Below are positions 1-23,600 of a DNA stretch of 64,000 bases, in pieces. How positions within the stretch are numbered: position 1 is the stretch's first letter; every line of letters begins with the position of its first letter. Source of the DNA: Lichenostomus cassidix (Eukaryota; Chordata; Aves; Passeriformes; Meliphagidae). The translations under genes were made by a program, and so were the position numbers. Below the pieces are notes generated by a model that was not told the origin of the DNA, did no database searches, and was given only the letters and a program-made list of their open reading frames with translations. Where the stretch lies: positions 1,489,345-1,553,344 of the forward strand of contig CM039202.1 of assembly GCA_008360975.2 (NCBI GenBank), in the 5' to 3' direction.

Positions 1-1515
1 CGTTTCGCTTTAAAACCCTTCAGATGTGTTTTAAAATCTCTCCTCTGCAAGCTGCCAACCTTCCATACATCCCAAACCCTCCCCTATTGATGCTGTGTCT
101 CTGCCTTGCTTTGATGCCAGGGCTGGTTCTTTCTCCGAGTCATTTGGTTCATTTATAGCAACTTCCAAGTTCTCCTGCCAGCCCAGAAAAGTGACATTTC
201 GCTTGCAAACACAGGGAGGTTAAAGCTTTAAATCCCAGCATAATTATAAATGGTTTTGTTGGGAGCATTCCTCCTGGTAACAGATGCAATAAAACATGAT
301 TCTGCTACTGGCCTTGGCCCCCGTTCTCTTTCAGAATTCCAAATTAATCAAGTTGTTAATGTGGGGTTGAATTCCAAGTGAGACACAGGCGGTGCTTTAC
401 AGCTCCTCGGGGTTTTGGGATCAGCTGGGATGATTCATGCAGAGCTTACCTTGCAGGTTCAGTGCTGAAACACCACCAGGCCTAAGCTGTCTGTGCTGGG
501 AACCAACTGGGAGCTGGTTTATTGGGGTTCTGGAGGTTTTTCCCAGGATCTGTGCCCCAAATCAGGAATGTCAGAGGGTGTCACACCACTGCCACCCTCG
601 GTGGCTCCCATTCCCCAGGCGTGTGCAGGTCCTGTCGCCTGTCAGCCTCGAGGGTAAGCTCCTCTTAGAGACTTTAATCCAGATCCTGGAGCTTGCTGTC
701 ATTATGGATTGTCCTCCCAGCACTCCACATCGACAAGGGAAATGTGATAACATTTCCCCAGTTCGAGATAGCAGTGATTCTACTGTCAGCGTGACAGTGC
801 AGAGCACACAGGGCTGGCTGAGCCGTCCCTGCTTCCCAGCCCTTCCCTCAGGCTTTTTTTGGGAAGCCAGCGTGAAATATTTCTGCTAAAAACGCCCTTT
901 TCAGCCAGGCTTTGCTCTGTGCCTCATCAAAGGTTTGCAGGTGTTGCAGCTCGGAGATGTGGAAAGCCCTTCTCAAAGCCAGAGCAGCTTTGCTAAGCTA
1001 AGCTCGTTTTTTGGGCTCAGCTTTTCCTGTTTTGAGCTTGAACTTCACATGACTGTAGCGTAAGCAGAAAAGCCAGGGAGGGGGGAAATCAGTGGGGAAG
1101 ATGAAGTTGAATTTTCCGGGTGTTTCGTGGACAAATGGCTGCCTGCTCCTCTCGCTGGTCTCCATCCCAGTGGAACATCTGGAGCAAACAGCTGGTTCTG
1201 CTTTGCTGCTCTGCAAAAGGGTTGGTTTTTTTTTCCCTTTGCATTGTGCTGGAAGCAAATCTTCCCCCACCCAACCCTGAGCTGCTTTCTGTTGGCTCCG
1301 ACCTCATTTGTCACTTCTCCAAGTCAGCCCTAATATAGAGAAATCCCGGTGGCTTTTCCCCTCTTGGCCAGGAGAAGATCCACTGCCCGTTATGGAGCTG
1401 GGTTGCTCTCTTGGTTCCACTTTGGGTGTCTTCCCAGAACCTCTTAGTGCAATCTCAGGCTGCTGAGTGCCCTGGAAAAGGATTTTATGACATCCCCTCC
1501 TTGCCTCTCTTGCAG
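1..1515 (+). other. PPP3CC: PPP3CC intron (5' limit outside window)
   Basis: No exon, RNA gene or clear repeat was recognised before the acceptor at 1514-1515. The open frames here have no match known to me and lie within an intron. Confidence 0.7.
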
Positions 1516-13251
<11,736 letters not shown>

Positions 13252-16200
13252 CGCTCCGAGCGCCCGAAGCTGCACAGCGAGAGGATCCAAAACTTAATGA
13301 ATTTTATTTATTTATTATCGGGGTGGGGTGGGGGCAGGGGGAGAAACCGACTTCACCTGGAGGCACGTCCATAAATCCAGTCCGCATCCGTTCTGTAAGA
13401 AAGCGACCATTTTGTAATTTTTTTTTTGTTTTGTTTTTAATTTATGTTCAATATATATAAAAAAGTCCATCCTTTTTTTTTTTTTTTTCCTTTTTTTTTT
13501 TTTTTTTTTTAATTTTAGAAACCAATCCAACTGCTAGTGCATCCCGGGAATGTTGTGCTGTCCAGCTGCCCTCCCCGAGAGGCCAAACCTCTGCGGGAGA
13601 GGTTGGATTAAAAAAAACAAAATATCAGTCAAACCAGGCAACTTGGGTCGTTGGCTTTGGCACAATTTGGAATTAACTTGAGCTTTCCAAAGCAGGTCCT
13701 TCCCTTCAGGATATGGTTGGGTTGGTTTTCCTTTTCACACCTGTTTTCTTCCCAGATTTTTCCTGTTGTTTTCTTCCACCTCTTGCCTACCTGCAGCTGC
13801 TGCTTTAGCAACCAATTCCCTGGAAGGCAGATTGCTGGGATCCATCCATCTTTTCCAAGGTGACAGCCAGGGGTAGCTCTGAAGGACTCCGGGGTTGTCA
13901 CAGCACCTTTTCCTTCAGGAATCCAACTTTATCCCGAAGGAAAATAGGGGGAAAGGCAGGTGGGGGAAGCACTGCCCCTTGTTGTGGCTCTTCCTCTTGG
14001 AGCAGCCAGTTTGTGCAGCAGAATTCCCTCGGGAATCCCTCTGATTCAGAGCCCAGGAATTATCTCTGCTGTCTCATGATCCTTGGGAAAGCTGCAGGGC
14101 CTGAATTTTAAAGGAAAAGGATTTAAAACCCGCAGGCTGCAGCCCCCCTGTTTTACCTCCCCATCACGGGCTGCCCACGGCACATTCCCTGTTCCTGCCT
14201 CTGGAATCAGCCCTGGCTCAGCAGTTTGGGGCGTGAGGGGACAGCGTGGTCCCCTCAGTGTCACCTCCCTGTCCCCCTGGGGCATCTTTCACCCACTGCA
14301 GGGGACTTGGGGCATCGCCCACCCTTAGCCAGTGGCTATTCCAGAGGATCCCTCAGCCTTTCCCAGCAGCTGGAGCGGGGCGTTGCTGATAAATTTGGGA
14401 TAAGATGGGTGTGGCACTGCTGGCTTTGGGAGATGTGACTTGGTGCTGGTGGCAGGGCAGCCCCTGGAGTGGGAAGCGCAGGGAGGCGTGGGAAGGCAGA
14501 ACCAGAGTGGATCTGATGGTAGGAATTCCGGCAGGAATTCTGGCAGGGTGTTCGTGCAGTGCTGGACAGGGATCCCTGAGGCTTCCAGAGGACACCCCCT
14601 GGGCATTGTCGGGAATTTTGGAGTGGGATTTGAGCATTCGGTCACTCTGAGCATTTTTCCGCTAAAACTGGCAGTGTTGGGAAAGGGTTTTGTGAGATTC
14701 CCGTCGGTCGCTTCCCTTCCCGGTGCTGTGTGATTTGTGTCCCTCCTGGAGCAAACCCCCGCCGGCTTTCCCTTCTCCCCACCTCCTCCCGCGCTCTCCG
14801 CAGGCAGGGCTGAGCCTCTCCCGGGGGATCTTTGCCAACGCTTTGGATCTTGCCGTGTCCCCTTGGTGCTCCCAGCGCCAGAGGAAAACAGCAACTTCGC
14901 AGGAAGCTTTCAGATTTTCTTAGGGTCACACGTCACCTAATCCCACGGGGCTGTTTAGGATTCTGTGAGCAGACCACTGGCTTTCCACACTTCTGAGTCA
15001 CATGCCTCCACTTTTCCCTCTTTCTTTTATTCGGCGTTTCGTTTTTGTTGGTTTTTTTTTTTTTTTTATTTCCCCTTTGATCCTTTTTTTTTAACACGCC
15101 CACCGCTTCGCGAAAAGCGCGAGATGTTCGGAGCGAGCTTCTCTCCCCCCCAGTCCGAGGAGTGGGGCCAAATTGCCTTTTGTCTGTGAGTATTTCTTTG
15201 TCCTTTCAGGGCCTCCTGTGAGCGCGGTGAGCCCGTGTGTGGTACCCGGGCGCACGGACCGTGCCCGGGGCTGCCCGTGCATGTTCGGGCGTGTTGTGCT
15301 GACCCAGGCTGGGATCTCACCCAAGCAGCCAGGTTTTAGTCGGGATATTTATTTGGGATGGGAATCGCGGGACCCCGAGCCTGGCACTGCCCCGTCAGCA
15401 GGGCCCAACCCATCGCCGAGGGGGATTTGCTTTGCTGGCAGTTTGTCCCCCCACCCTCTTCTCCTGCTCTGGCATCACCAATTCCCCCCTTCCCCAAAAT
15501 CCCTTTGGACTTCGTGGTTTGGGGGCTCAGATTCAACCCCCAAATCCTGGGGCTGCAGCTTCCCGGTGTCCTGGCCCTGGAGAAGGTGGGCAAGGGTGGG
15601 ATTTTTGTCCCCCTTTGTCACTTGAGGCTGGAGGAGCTGCAGCTTGCCAGTGTCCCGGCCATGGAGGAGGTGGCCAAGGGTGGGATTTTTGTCCCTCTTT
15701 GTCGCTGGGGCTGGAGAAGGTGGCCATGGAGGAGGTGGCCAAGGGCTGGGTGTTGGTTGCCCCAGCCCCGGAGGTGGTGGCCAAGGGCTGGAAGTTGATC
15801 CCGTGGCACATGTGGGTGTCACACTGCCAGGTCCCCTCTTCCCTTTAGTGCAGTTTCCGAGGGGGTGAGGAGCAGCGCTGGGGCTCTGGGTGCTAATTAC
15901 CCTCTCAATTAACGACCCCTCTCCTTGCTGGCATCCCAGCGGGAATGCTGAGCTTCCCCTGCCGCAGCCCCGAGCCGAGATCCCCCCATCCCCTTTTGGG
16001 TGATGATGACCTCAGAGCAGAACTCCCTGCCCCGATCCCCACCACGCCAAACCAAAAAAAAAAAAAAATCAAATATCCAGAAAACCCCACCAAATTCCCC
16101 TTTTCCTCCTTTCCCCCAGCGCCTCGGAGCTGGGCTTGTCTCTGACCCCTCATCTCCGAGCTCCCGCCCGTCCCTTCCCCTCCCCGGCTGCCACCTGGAG

Positions 16201-16810
16201 CTTGGACAACCGGGATTCTGGGAAGCCCCGACCCGAGGGAGCCCCCAAATCCAGGGAAAGCCCCCACCTCCCCGCAGCCTGGGTTTTTTTGCATGTTCTA
16301 GCAAGGTGCATGTCTAAGGAGGGGAGTCGGCAATGGGGCGGGTGGTGGGTTGAGGTCGAGCTTAATAATTTTCTTTTTGGGATTGGGAGAACCTCTCTGG
16401 CTGCCTCTGGCACAGATCCCACCTGGCATGGGGAGCTGGCGGGGATGCAAATCCCACCAAACCTCGGCCAGGGAGGACCTGAGGCCCTCCCGGGGTGCAG
16501 TGATGGTGATTTTTAGGGTTCTCGATGCTGAAGGATCATACGCCCGTTGCCTGGAGACTGCCTCCTTTTTAATTTTTATTTTTATTTCTTGCTTTTTCCT
16601 TTTTTTTTTTTTTTTAGTTCTGTTGAAAGGAGAAAAAAAAACAATGGTGAAAATGTTATTTATTGGCAGAAATTATTTAATATAATTTCTTCTTTTTTTT
16701 TTTTTGTGAAACAAGGAATGAATTTGTTAGAACTGTCTCGATGTAAATCGGAGTCATCTTTAAGGAGGAAAAAAAAAAGAAAAAAAAAGTTAAAAATTGA
16801 CACAGTCACT
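13252..16810 (+). other. PPP3CC: PPP3CC 3' UTR and possible distal 3' UTR
   Basis: The sequence after the stop has AT-rich ATTTATTTATT elements (about 13300) and T tracts at 13410-13510. An ATTAAA at 13607-13612 is a possible polyadenylation signal. No canonical AATAAA was seen before about 16.8 kb, so the true end is unresolved. An AT-rich, non-repeat block at 16640-16800 could be distal 3' UTR. No further coding exon was recognised. Confidence 0.45.
15573..15795. repeat. Degenerate GGTGGCCAAGG-type tandem repeat
   Basis: Phrases such as GAGGAGGTGGCCAAGGGTGGG, with a following GATTTTTGTCC, recur several times with loss of register. The array lies downstream of PPP3CC and is not coding. Confidence 0.7.
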
Positions 16811-18556
16811 AGGCTCCGCTGTGGTTTTTTTGGGGAGGTAAAGGGGGTTCTTGTGCTGCTAGGAGGGAGGATTTTGGGGGGTTTTGCAGCTTCTCCAGGG
16901 CTGGAGCAGCGCCCAGACGGCGTCTCCCAACTTCCAGCACGTCGGCACACGCGGAGCGGCAGGATTTGGAGAGCTCTCGGCTGCTGCTCCTCGTCCTTCC
17001 CTGGGTAAACACCTCCCTTCCCTCTGCCAGCAGCGAGAGGAGGACATGTGCCAACTCTTGTTTCCTTCCTCATCCCTTTTGGGGTGTTCCCTCCGCGCTG
17101 AGGGGTTTCAGGGGATCCATCGGGGTGGATCCATCCTCTCACAGCTCCTGGCCTGGATCCTTTCCAGGGATCCTCTCCCACAGCATCTCCACTTCCCTCC
17201 ATTCCTGGGAAGCCACTGTGGCTCCCAATCCATCCCCTCTTCCCAGGCGCCAGCCGGATATTCGGGATGAGCTCTGGAGAACTCCAGGGTGTTCCTTCAA
17301 TCGCGTTATCCCAATCACGACACCTTTTCCTGCGGGAATTCAGCATCTCTCCTCGAGCTCGGCTCACCACGTGCCCCCGTTTCCCACCTGCTCCTCCCGA
17401 CAGCATTCCCGGTCCGAGCCGCCGGAAGCATCCAGGGCGCGCCCGGCGCAGGACGCTCCGGCTCTCCCACCCTTTTCCTGGGTGTTCCCACCCAAATTTG
17501 GGGAGCCCCCAGCGCCCGGCGCCGCTCCCAGACCCCGAGTTCTGCTACAGGGGGTCCGGCAGCCTCCCGGAGCATCCCTGCCCGCGGGAGCATCCCTGGA
17601 GCATCCCTGGGGCCGCACGCTCCCGGCTGGCATCGCCGCGCTGAGCAAACAGGAAACACTCGCCCTTTGTTAATCCCGGCCCGGGCTGCGCGTTAAATAT
17701 TTATCTGTGAGCGGAGGCTGGTGCTGGGAGCCGCGGGGAGGGAGGGACGGAGGCAGGGCCGGCGCTGGAGGCTCCTGGCCGGGCACGGGGACGGTGCGTG
17801 GGGACAAGGAGGTGAGCTGGGCCCTGGTGGGGCGAGTTGGCACCGCAGGGTGGGCTGTGGGCGAGGGGCTGCTGCTCGCATGGCCAGCAGGGGCTGCGAG
17901 CTCCCGAGGTGTCACTTGGGGGGCTGGAGGGGACTTGGATGGTCACTCCTGGGCAGCAGTGATGGGGTGTGGGGTCCCCTTGCGGGGTTTAACGCTCCCC
18001 AGCCCTGCTGCCCTCGCTGCCCTTGTCACCGCGGGGTTTTCCAGCAGGGTCAGCCCCTGTCCCCAACCTGTGTCCTCGCCACGGTGTCCCCAGCTGGCAC
18101 CGAGGAGCTGCCTCGTTCCCTCGGCATTTGGGTGGGCGCTGCGTCCTCCAGGGCAGTGGCAGGGGGGAGGACAACCTACCTTGTCCCCTGTATCCCCGGT
18201 GTCCCCCACATCCCCCGGGCGCAGCATCGCAGCCGCACAGCGCTCCGGCCATCGTCCCCCTGGTCCCCAGCAGCAGGGGACGGCTGGCTTGGTGGGGACC
18301 GAGCGGTGGCAGCGAAGCCACCATCCCCCCGGGAGCTCACGTGGGAGCTCACGGGATGAGGAAGGGCTGGGGCAGCCCCGTTCTGGGGGTGTCAGCAGTT
18401 TTGGGGAGCAGGAAGTGGCCGGCGGGTGAGTGGTGGGTGCGGGCTGTGCTGCCCGGGGGGGGACACGGGGGTGTTCCATGGGGGATCCGCACGCCCGGAT
18501 TCCTTAGGGATGCAGGGATGGGGGGATGGAGGGGTGCAGTGGGGTGCAGTGGGGCT

Positions 18557-19070
18557 CTGACTGTGTCCCCCACACCACGGCTTGGGGGGCACAGCAGCAC
18601 AGACCCCACTCCCCACTGCGGTCCTCACTGCCTCCTCTCAGCATTTCCCTCCCCATCCTCTTCTAAAAATTCCCCTAACCCCCTTTCTCCATCGGATGGG
18701 GAGCTGGTGACACCGGGGGGGGTGAGGTGGGACACGGGCAGGGCACGGGGGTCTTACCTGGGGGTCGCCAGTGCCCAAATCCCTGGGGATGGAGAGATTG
18801 AGGACACAGAGGAGATGGAAAAATGGAGAGGATGGAGGGGATGGAGGGGATGGAGGGGATGGAGGGTCACCCGTGGGAAAGTGGGTGGCAGTGGCGATGG
18901 GGGCTCTGCTGTCACCGTGTCCCCCCACCCCGGCGCTCGGAGGTCCACAGGAGCACAGACCCCACTCCTCACCTCAATCCTGACCTCCACCCCTCACTTC
19001 CCTCCCCATCCTTTCCCGAAAATCCCCCCCGAGTCCCCGTCTCCATCGCGGCGGGGGGCCGGCGGCGCCG
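18557..19070. repeat. Imperfect direct duplication of about 165 bp
   Basis: 18557-18720 and 18908-19070 share an ordered series of phrases: a GTGTCCCCCAC-like start, CAGCACAGACCCCACTCC, CTTCCCTCCCCATCCT, CCCCGAGTCCCC-like and CTCCATCG. They are offset by about 351 bases. Between them is a ten-base GGATGGAGGG-type array at 18828-18867. Confidence 0.65.
18828..18867. repeat. 10-bp GGATGGAGGG microsatellite-like array
   Basis: Four to five copies of a ten-base purine-rich unit lie between the two copies of the duplicated segment. Confidence 0.85.
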
Positions 19071-20660
19071 GGCTCGCCCCGTTTCGTAAGCGGGGGCCGG
19101 GTGCGCGGGAACGCGTGCGCGGGGCGTGGGATGAGTTCAGCCTCTTGGCTCCATTCCCTGGATCCCATCCCTGGAAATGTCACTGGAAACTCTGAATGGG
19201 CCGGCCCTGCTCCAGAGCGGGGAGCGCTGGGGGGGCAGCGCACCCCGGGGCTGTTGGGGCACACGGGGACCCAGCGCCGGGCAGGACGGTGCCTCCCGAC
19301 CCTCCCGGGGGATGCTCTTGGGGGGATCCCTCCGCCAGCCCCTGAGGCCCCGCCGCTCCTTCTCCCGGTCAAGTTCGTGCCGTGGATTTTTCTTCCCTGC
19401 CGCTCGCAGCTCCGTCCCGCTCGCCCCGGGGCTCCCCGAAACCCCGCCGCTTCCCGGGGGTCCCCGTCGGCACTGCCCAGGAGGTAAGAGCTGGCTGGGG
19501 GGGCCGGCGAGGAGGGGGCTCCCCGAAGGGAACCCCCGGGACAGGTTTTGGGGGACACTCCAAAGGAGGAGAAGGATGGGGCTGAGCCCCGTGTGGGAAA
19601 GGGAAAGGCGTGGAGGTTTTTGGGGTGCCCTAGGGGGATGGGAGCCTCCACCACACTTTTTGTGCCCCGGGGCACATCGTGCCTCAGTTTCCCCACATTA
19701 ATTACAGCCTTGGGGCTGCGGAGCCGCCGGTGGTGCGGGGAACAGGGAGCCGAGGGGGTGCCCAGCCCGATTTGGGGGTCCCACGCACACAGGGCACCGC
19801 GTCGGGCTGCCAGCACCCCGGCAGTCCCTCCAGGCACCCCGTCTGGGGCGCGGTCTGGCCGTGCTGAGCACCTGCGTGCTCCGGTGCCCGCTGGGGACAG
19901 AAAGGTGAGGGACGAGCCAGGGCACAGGTGTCCCCTAAAGCCGCGGGACTGCGCTCCCCCCTGGAGCCACCCCGCTGTCGGGAGCCACTCCGGGGGTCCC
20001 GTCCCCCCCCAGCTGCCCCCCGTGCTGTCCGCGGTGAGTCACAGCATCGCCCTCCCGGCGGGCGGTGCCGGGCTCGGCCGCGCGTTCCCGACTCCTCGTC
20101 CCTCCGTCCCCTCTCCCTCCCTGTTTGCGCTGCAGGGCGGGGAAATATTTCTGCCCTGTCGTGTTCCCGGCACTGGCAGCTCTCCCGGGCGGGCGACGCT
20201 GCTGCCGCCACGTGCCCGGGCGGGAGGGCACCGCGCCGGGATGCCGGGGCGATGGGAACGCCGCACAGCCAGCTCCCCGAGCCGCTCCGGGCGTGTTCTC
20301 CCCGGGCTGGATCCACCCGGGCGGGGAGGGGATGGGTGGTCTGGATCAGCATGGGGAAGGAGCTGGGGAGCCGTGCCAGGGCTGGTTCCGACCGGGAACA
20401 GCAGCTTCTCCTGGCGCCAGGAGGCTTTCTGAGCTCGGACGGAGCCGCCGTGGTTGGGGCTGGGGTCATTGTCACCCCACACCTGGTGTCCCCTGCGGCT
20501 GTGAATGACAGAGGATGCTCCCAGTGGTGGGGTTGGACTCCATCTGTCTGGCAAAGCTTGGGAATGCCCAGAAAACAGGGACACAGGACCCCCATGAGCG
20601 CAGCTGCTTTTCCCCCAGGGAACAGGCAGCCCCGCGGCTCCATCCCGGCTCCCCCCGGCC

Positions 20661-23600
20661 ATGGCGGGCCGGCTGCTGCCCCCCGACACCAGCCCGGCTC
20701 TGGGTGTGGAGAACGTTCCCCGCCTCCAGCCGCCTCTGCAGGTGTCCCCGCAGCACACGGTGACACGGGTGAGTGGGGCTGGGGGCTGTCGCACGCCTGG
20801 GGACTCGGGGGGCTGCACTCCTCCATCCCTTTGCCCCCCTGCGCTGTCCCTGTGCCTGTCCCTTCCTGTGCCACAGGTGCCCGTGATCCGCCACCGCGGC
20901 TCCAACACCCTCAACTTCCACTTCCATGACCCGGAGAGCCACGGCACGGCCGAGGCTGGCCAGGGAGCTCCCAAGAGCTCAGGTACAGCTCTGAGAATCC
21001 CTGGGGACACCCCTGGGGACACCATTGGTGGCTCCCCCGAGTGATGCTCACCTGAGCGATGCTCACCTTGCCCCCAGTGAATGATTGGTACCAGACCTGG
21101 CCGGCCAAGGAGGTGAAAGCTCCCAGCACCTCAGTCCCAGCCCACCCCACGCCCAGCCCCAGGACTGTCCCCACCTGCCCACGGCCACCGGGCTGGTCAG
21201 CCACCTGGACCAAGGACAGCAAGCGGCGGGAGAGGCGCTGGGTGAAGTACGATGGCATCGGGCCGGTGGACGAGACGGGGATGCCCCTGGCCTCACGCTC
21301 GGTGAGTGAGGGAGCAGGGCGGGGGTGTCACCTCGCTGTCACCCCCTCACCACCCCAACGTGTCCCCGCAGAGCGTCGACAGCCCCCGGGATTGGTACCG
21401 CAGCATGTTCCGGCAGATCCACCGCAAGCTGCCAGGTGAGTCCAGGTGTGCGGGTGTGGCACGGCTCGGCACGGCTCGGCACTGCTCGGCATTGCTCACC
21501 TCCTCCATCCTCAGAGCCCGACTGGGACAGCCATTCCTGCCCCACCACGGGACCTCCATCGCCCGCCAAACCGCGGCGGAGGGGGTCAGCCCCGGCTGAG
21601 CCCCCCGGAATGCTCAACGGGGTGGACTGGTGAGTGTGGCAGAGGGAGCTGGGTGCCCGCGGGGTGGGGGCTGCGGTGGCTGAACCCCTCCTGCCCGTCC
21701 ACAGGACCCGCTGGGATGCCACCGGTGCCACCGCCGAGCCTGGCAGCATTTTTGACTACGAACCAGGGAAATTCTCTGTGCTGGAGCAGGTAGGCAGGTC
21801 TGGCACGGGGGGAGGGCAGTGGCATCACGGTGGGCACACACCTGACTGTCCCCTTGCCCTTTGCAGACCCCGACAGCAGCGCGGCCGAAGCGAGCTCAGT
21901 CCATCGAGGTGAGTGGTGGTGGCAGGAGGGGATCAGGGGTGTCAGCGATGTCCCCGTGCCTGTGGGCAGAGCCAGCCTGGCCAGCCACAGCCCCGTCCTG
22001 CCCGTGCAGGTGCTGCTGGAGCAGGAGCTGGAGCAGCTCAGCGAGGAGCTGGACAAGGACATGAGGGACATGGAGACACGCCGGACCCCCCGCCAGGTAC
22101 CTAAGCCCCTCCTGCTGCCCCTCAGCCCCTGCAGGGCATCTCCAGCTGTGGGCTCAGCCTTTGTGCGAGGCTTGAACTTGCGCGTGGTGGGATGCACAGC
22201 TGGATGCATGTGTGCACATCTGGAATAACGCCTGGATGCATGCATGGCATGGCTGGGTGCATGCACAGCTGGGTGTGTGCACAGCTGGATGAGAGTGTGG
22301 CTGGATCCCTGCACATCTGGATGCCTGCACATCTGGATGCCTGCACATCCGGGTGGAGGCACAGCTAGCCGCGTGCACATCTGGATGCGTGCACAGCTCG
22401 GTGCCTGCCTGTCTGGGTCCACGCACATCTGGATCCACGCAGGGCTGCTCGGCGGCCCGGAGCCGTGGCCGTGGCCGTGGGGCTCTAGGACCCAGCCCGC
22501 CCGCCCGTCCGTCCGTCCGGCAGTTTATTGGCGCAGCCGAGCTGGACTCCTTCGCTTCCCGCCGAGACTCGGCCTCCTGGATGATTAATTTTTCTCTCCC
22601 ACCCCCTCCCGCTCCTCCCGGCAGAGCCCGGCGGCTGCTCCCACCGCTCGCTCCCCTGCTCCGGCCTCCCCGGCTGCTCGGTGAGTTCAGCGGCTGCTCC
22701 CACCCCCCGGGACCCCCAAATTCCGCTGCCCGGACCCCACCGGAGGCCAGGGACAGCACGGCGGGTTGTCCCTCCAGCGTCCCGCGGGGTGGGAGTCTCC
22801 GGGCATCCCCCACGGGATCCCCACGGACCCCTCGTTCCCCCACACGCCGGCACGGGTGGGACCCGGCGCCGGGCCGGCTGCCCGCTGGGTGGGACGGGGC
22901 CGGAGCGGGGCTGACCCTTTCCCCCGTCCCCGGAGCAGGGACGCCGTGTCCCGGGGTTTGGCTCCGTCCCAGGGGAGGTGACGGCGGCTGGATTCCCACC
23001 GCTGTGTCCCCACGTCCCCACGAACACGGGGAGGGGACAGCCGTGCCGGCGGGTGCCAAAGAGCCCCGGGATGGGGTGGGCAGCGCGGGGTGGGGTTGGC
23101 ACCCCGGGGCGTCCCCAGAGACCCCTTTCTGCCCCGGCAGCGGGAGGAAAACAAACAAACAAGCGCCACCTCTTGTAGGACCTACCGGAACCCCCAGGGG
23201 CGCACAGGGGGGATCATTTCCCCCCTCCCCAACCCCTCCTTCGGCTTGGGGGGGCATTTGGGCTCTTTGAGTGCCCCCAGGAGCTTGATTATCCATTAGC
23301 CAGCCCGCCCTTCCCGGCTTGCCTGCTCCGTGCTTCCTGCTCGGCGGCAGCGGGGCTGTGCTGCCGGCACTGCCGGAAAACTTTGGACTTGTCCCGCTTG
23401 GCTGCCTCTGGGATGAAACCCGGGAAGCGTCCCGCTCCTGGGGGATCCCAGAGCCCTGGTATTGGGGTACCCAGGGGCCCTGGTTCTGTGGGACCCCAAT
23501 ATGCTCATCCATGGGACACAGGGCTTCTGCACCCTGAGGGCAGTGGGGTCAGGGCAGGGAGGGTTCCTGAACGTGAGGCTCAGCCCTGCCCTGAGCCACT

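Larger units (their letters stand above)
17700..20620 (+). promoter_or_regulatory. SORBS3: SORBS3 5' region: CpG-rich candidate first exons
   Basis: This is a GC- and CpG-rich block ahead of the first recognised SORBS3 coding exon. Good donor sites that could end non-coding first exons lie at 17811 (AAGGAG|GTGAGC) and 19483 (GAG|GTAAGAG), with weaker ones near 19903 and 20035. A 3' splice site at 20617-20618 would open the coding exon. Long open frames on both strands reflect GC composition. Which donor is used cannot be decided from sequence alone. Confidence 0.45.

Noticed and set aside
18023..19195. 390-codon plus-strand open frame
   Set aside because: It covers the duplicated segment and GGATGGAGGG repeats upstream of SORBS3. 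Low complexity, and no splice or homology support as coding sequence.
19702..20874. 390-codon minus-strand open frame
   Set aside because: It is antisense to the SORBS3 start region, GC-driven, with no domain.
22154..23512. 452-codon minus-strand open frame
   Set aside because: It is antisense to SORBS3 over a CpG island and a minisatellite, with low-complexity Gly/Pro/Arg composition and no recognisable family.
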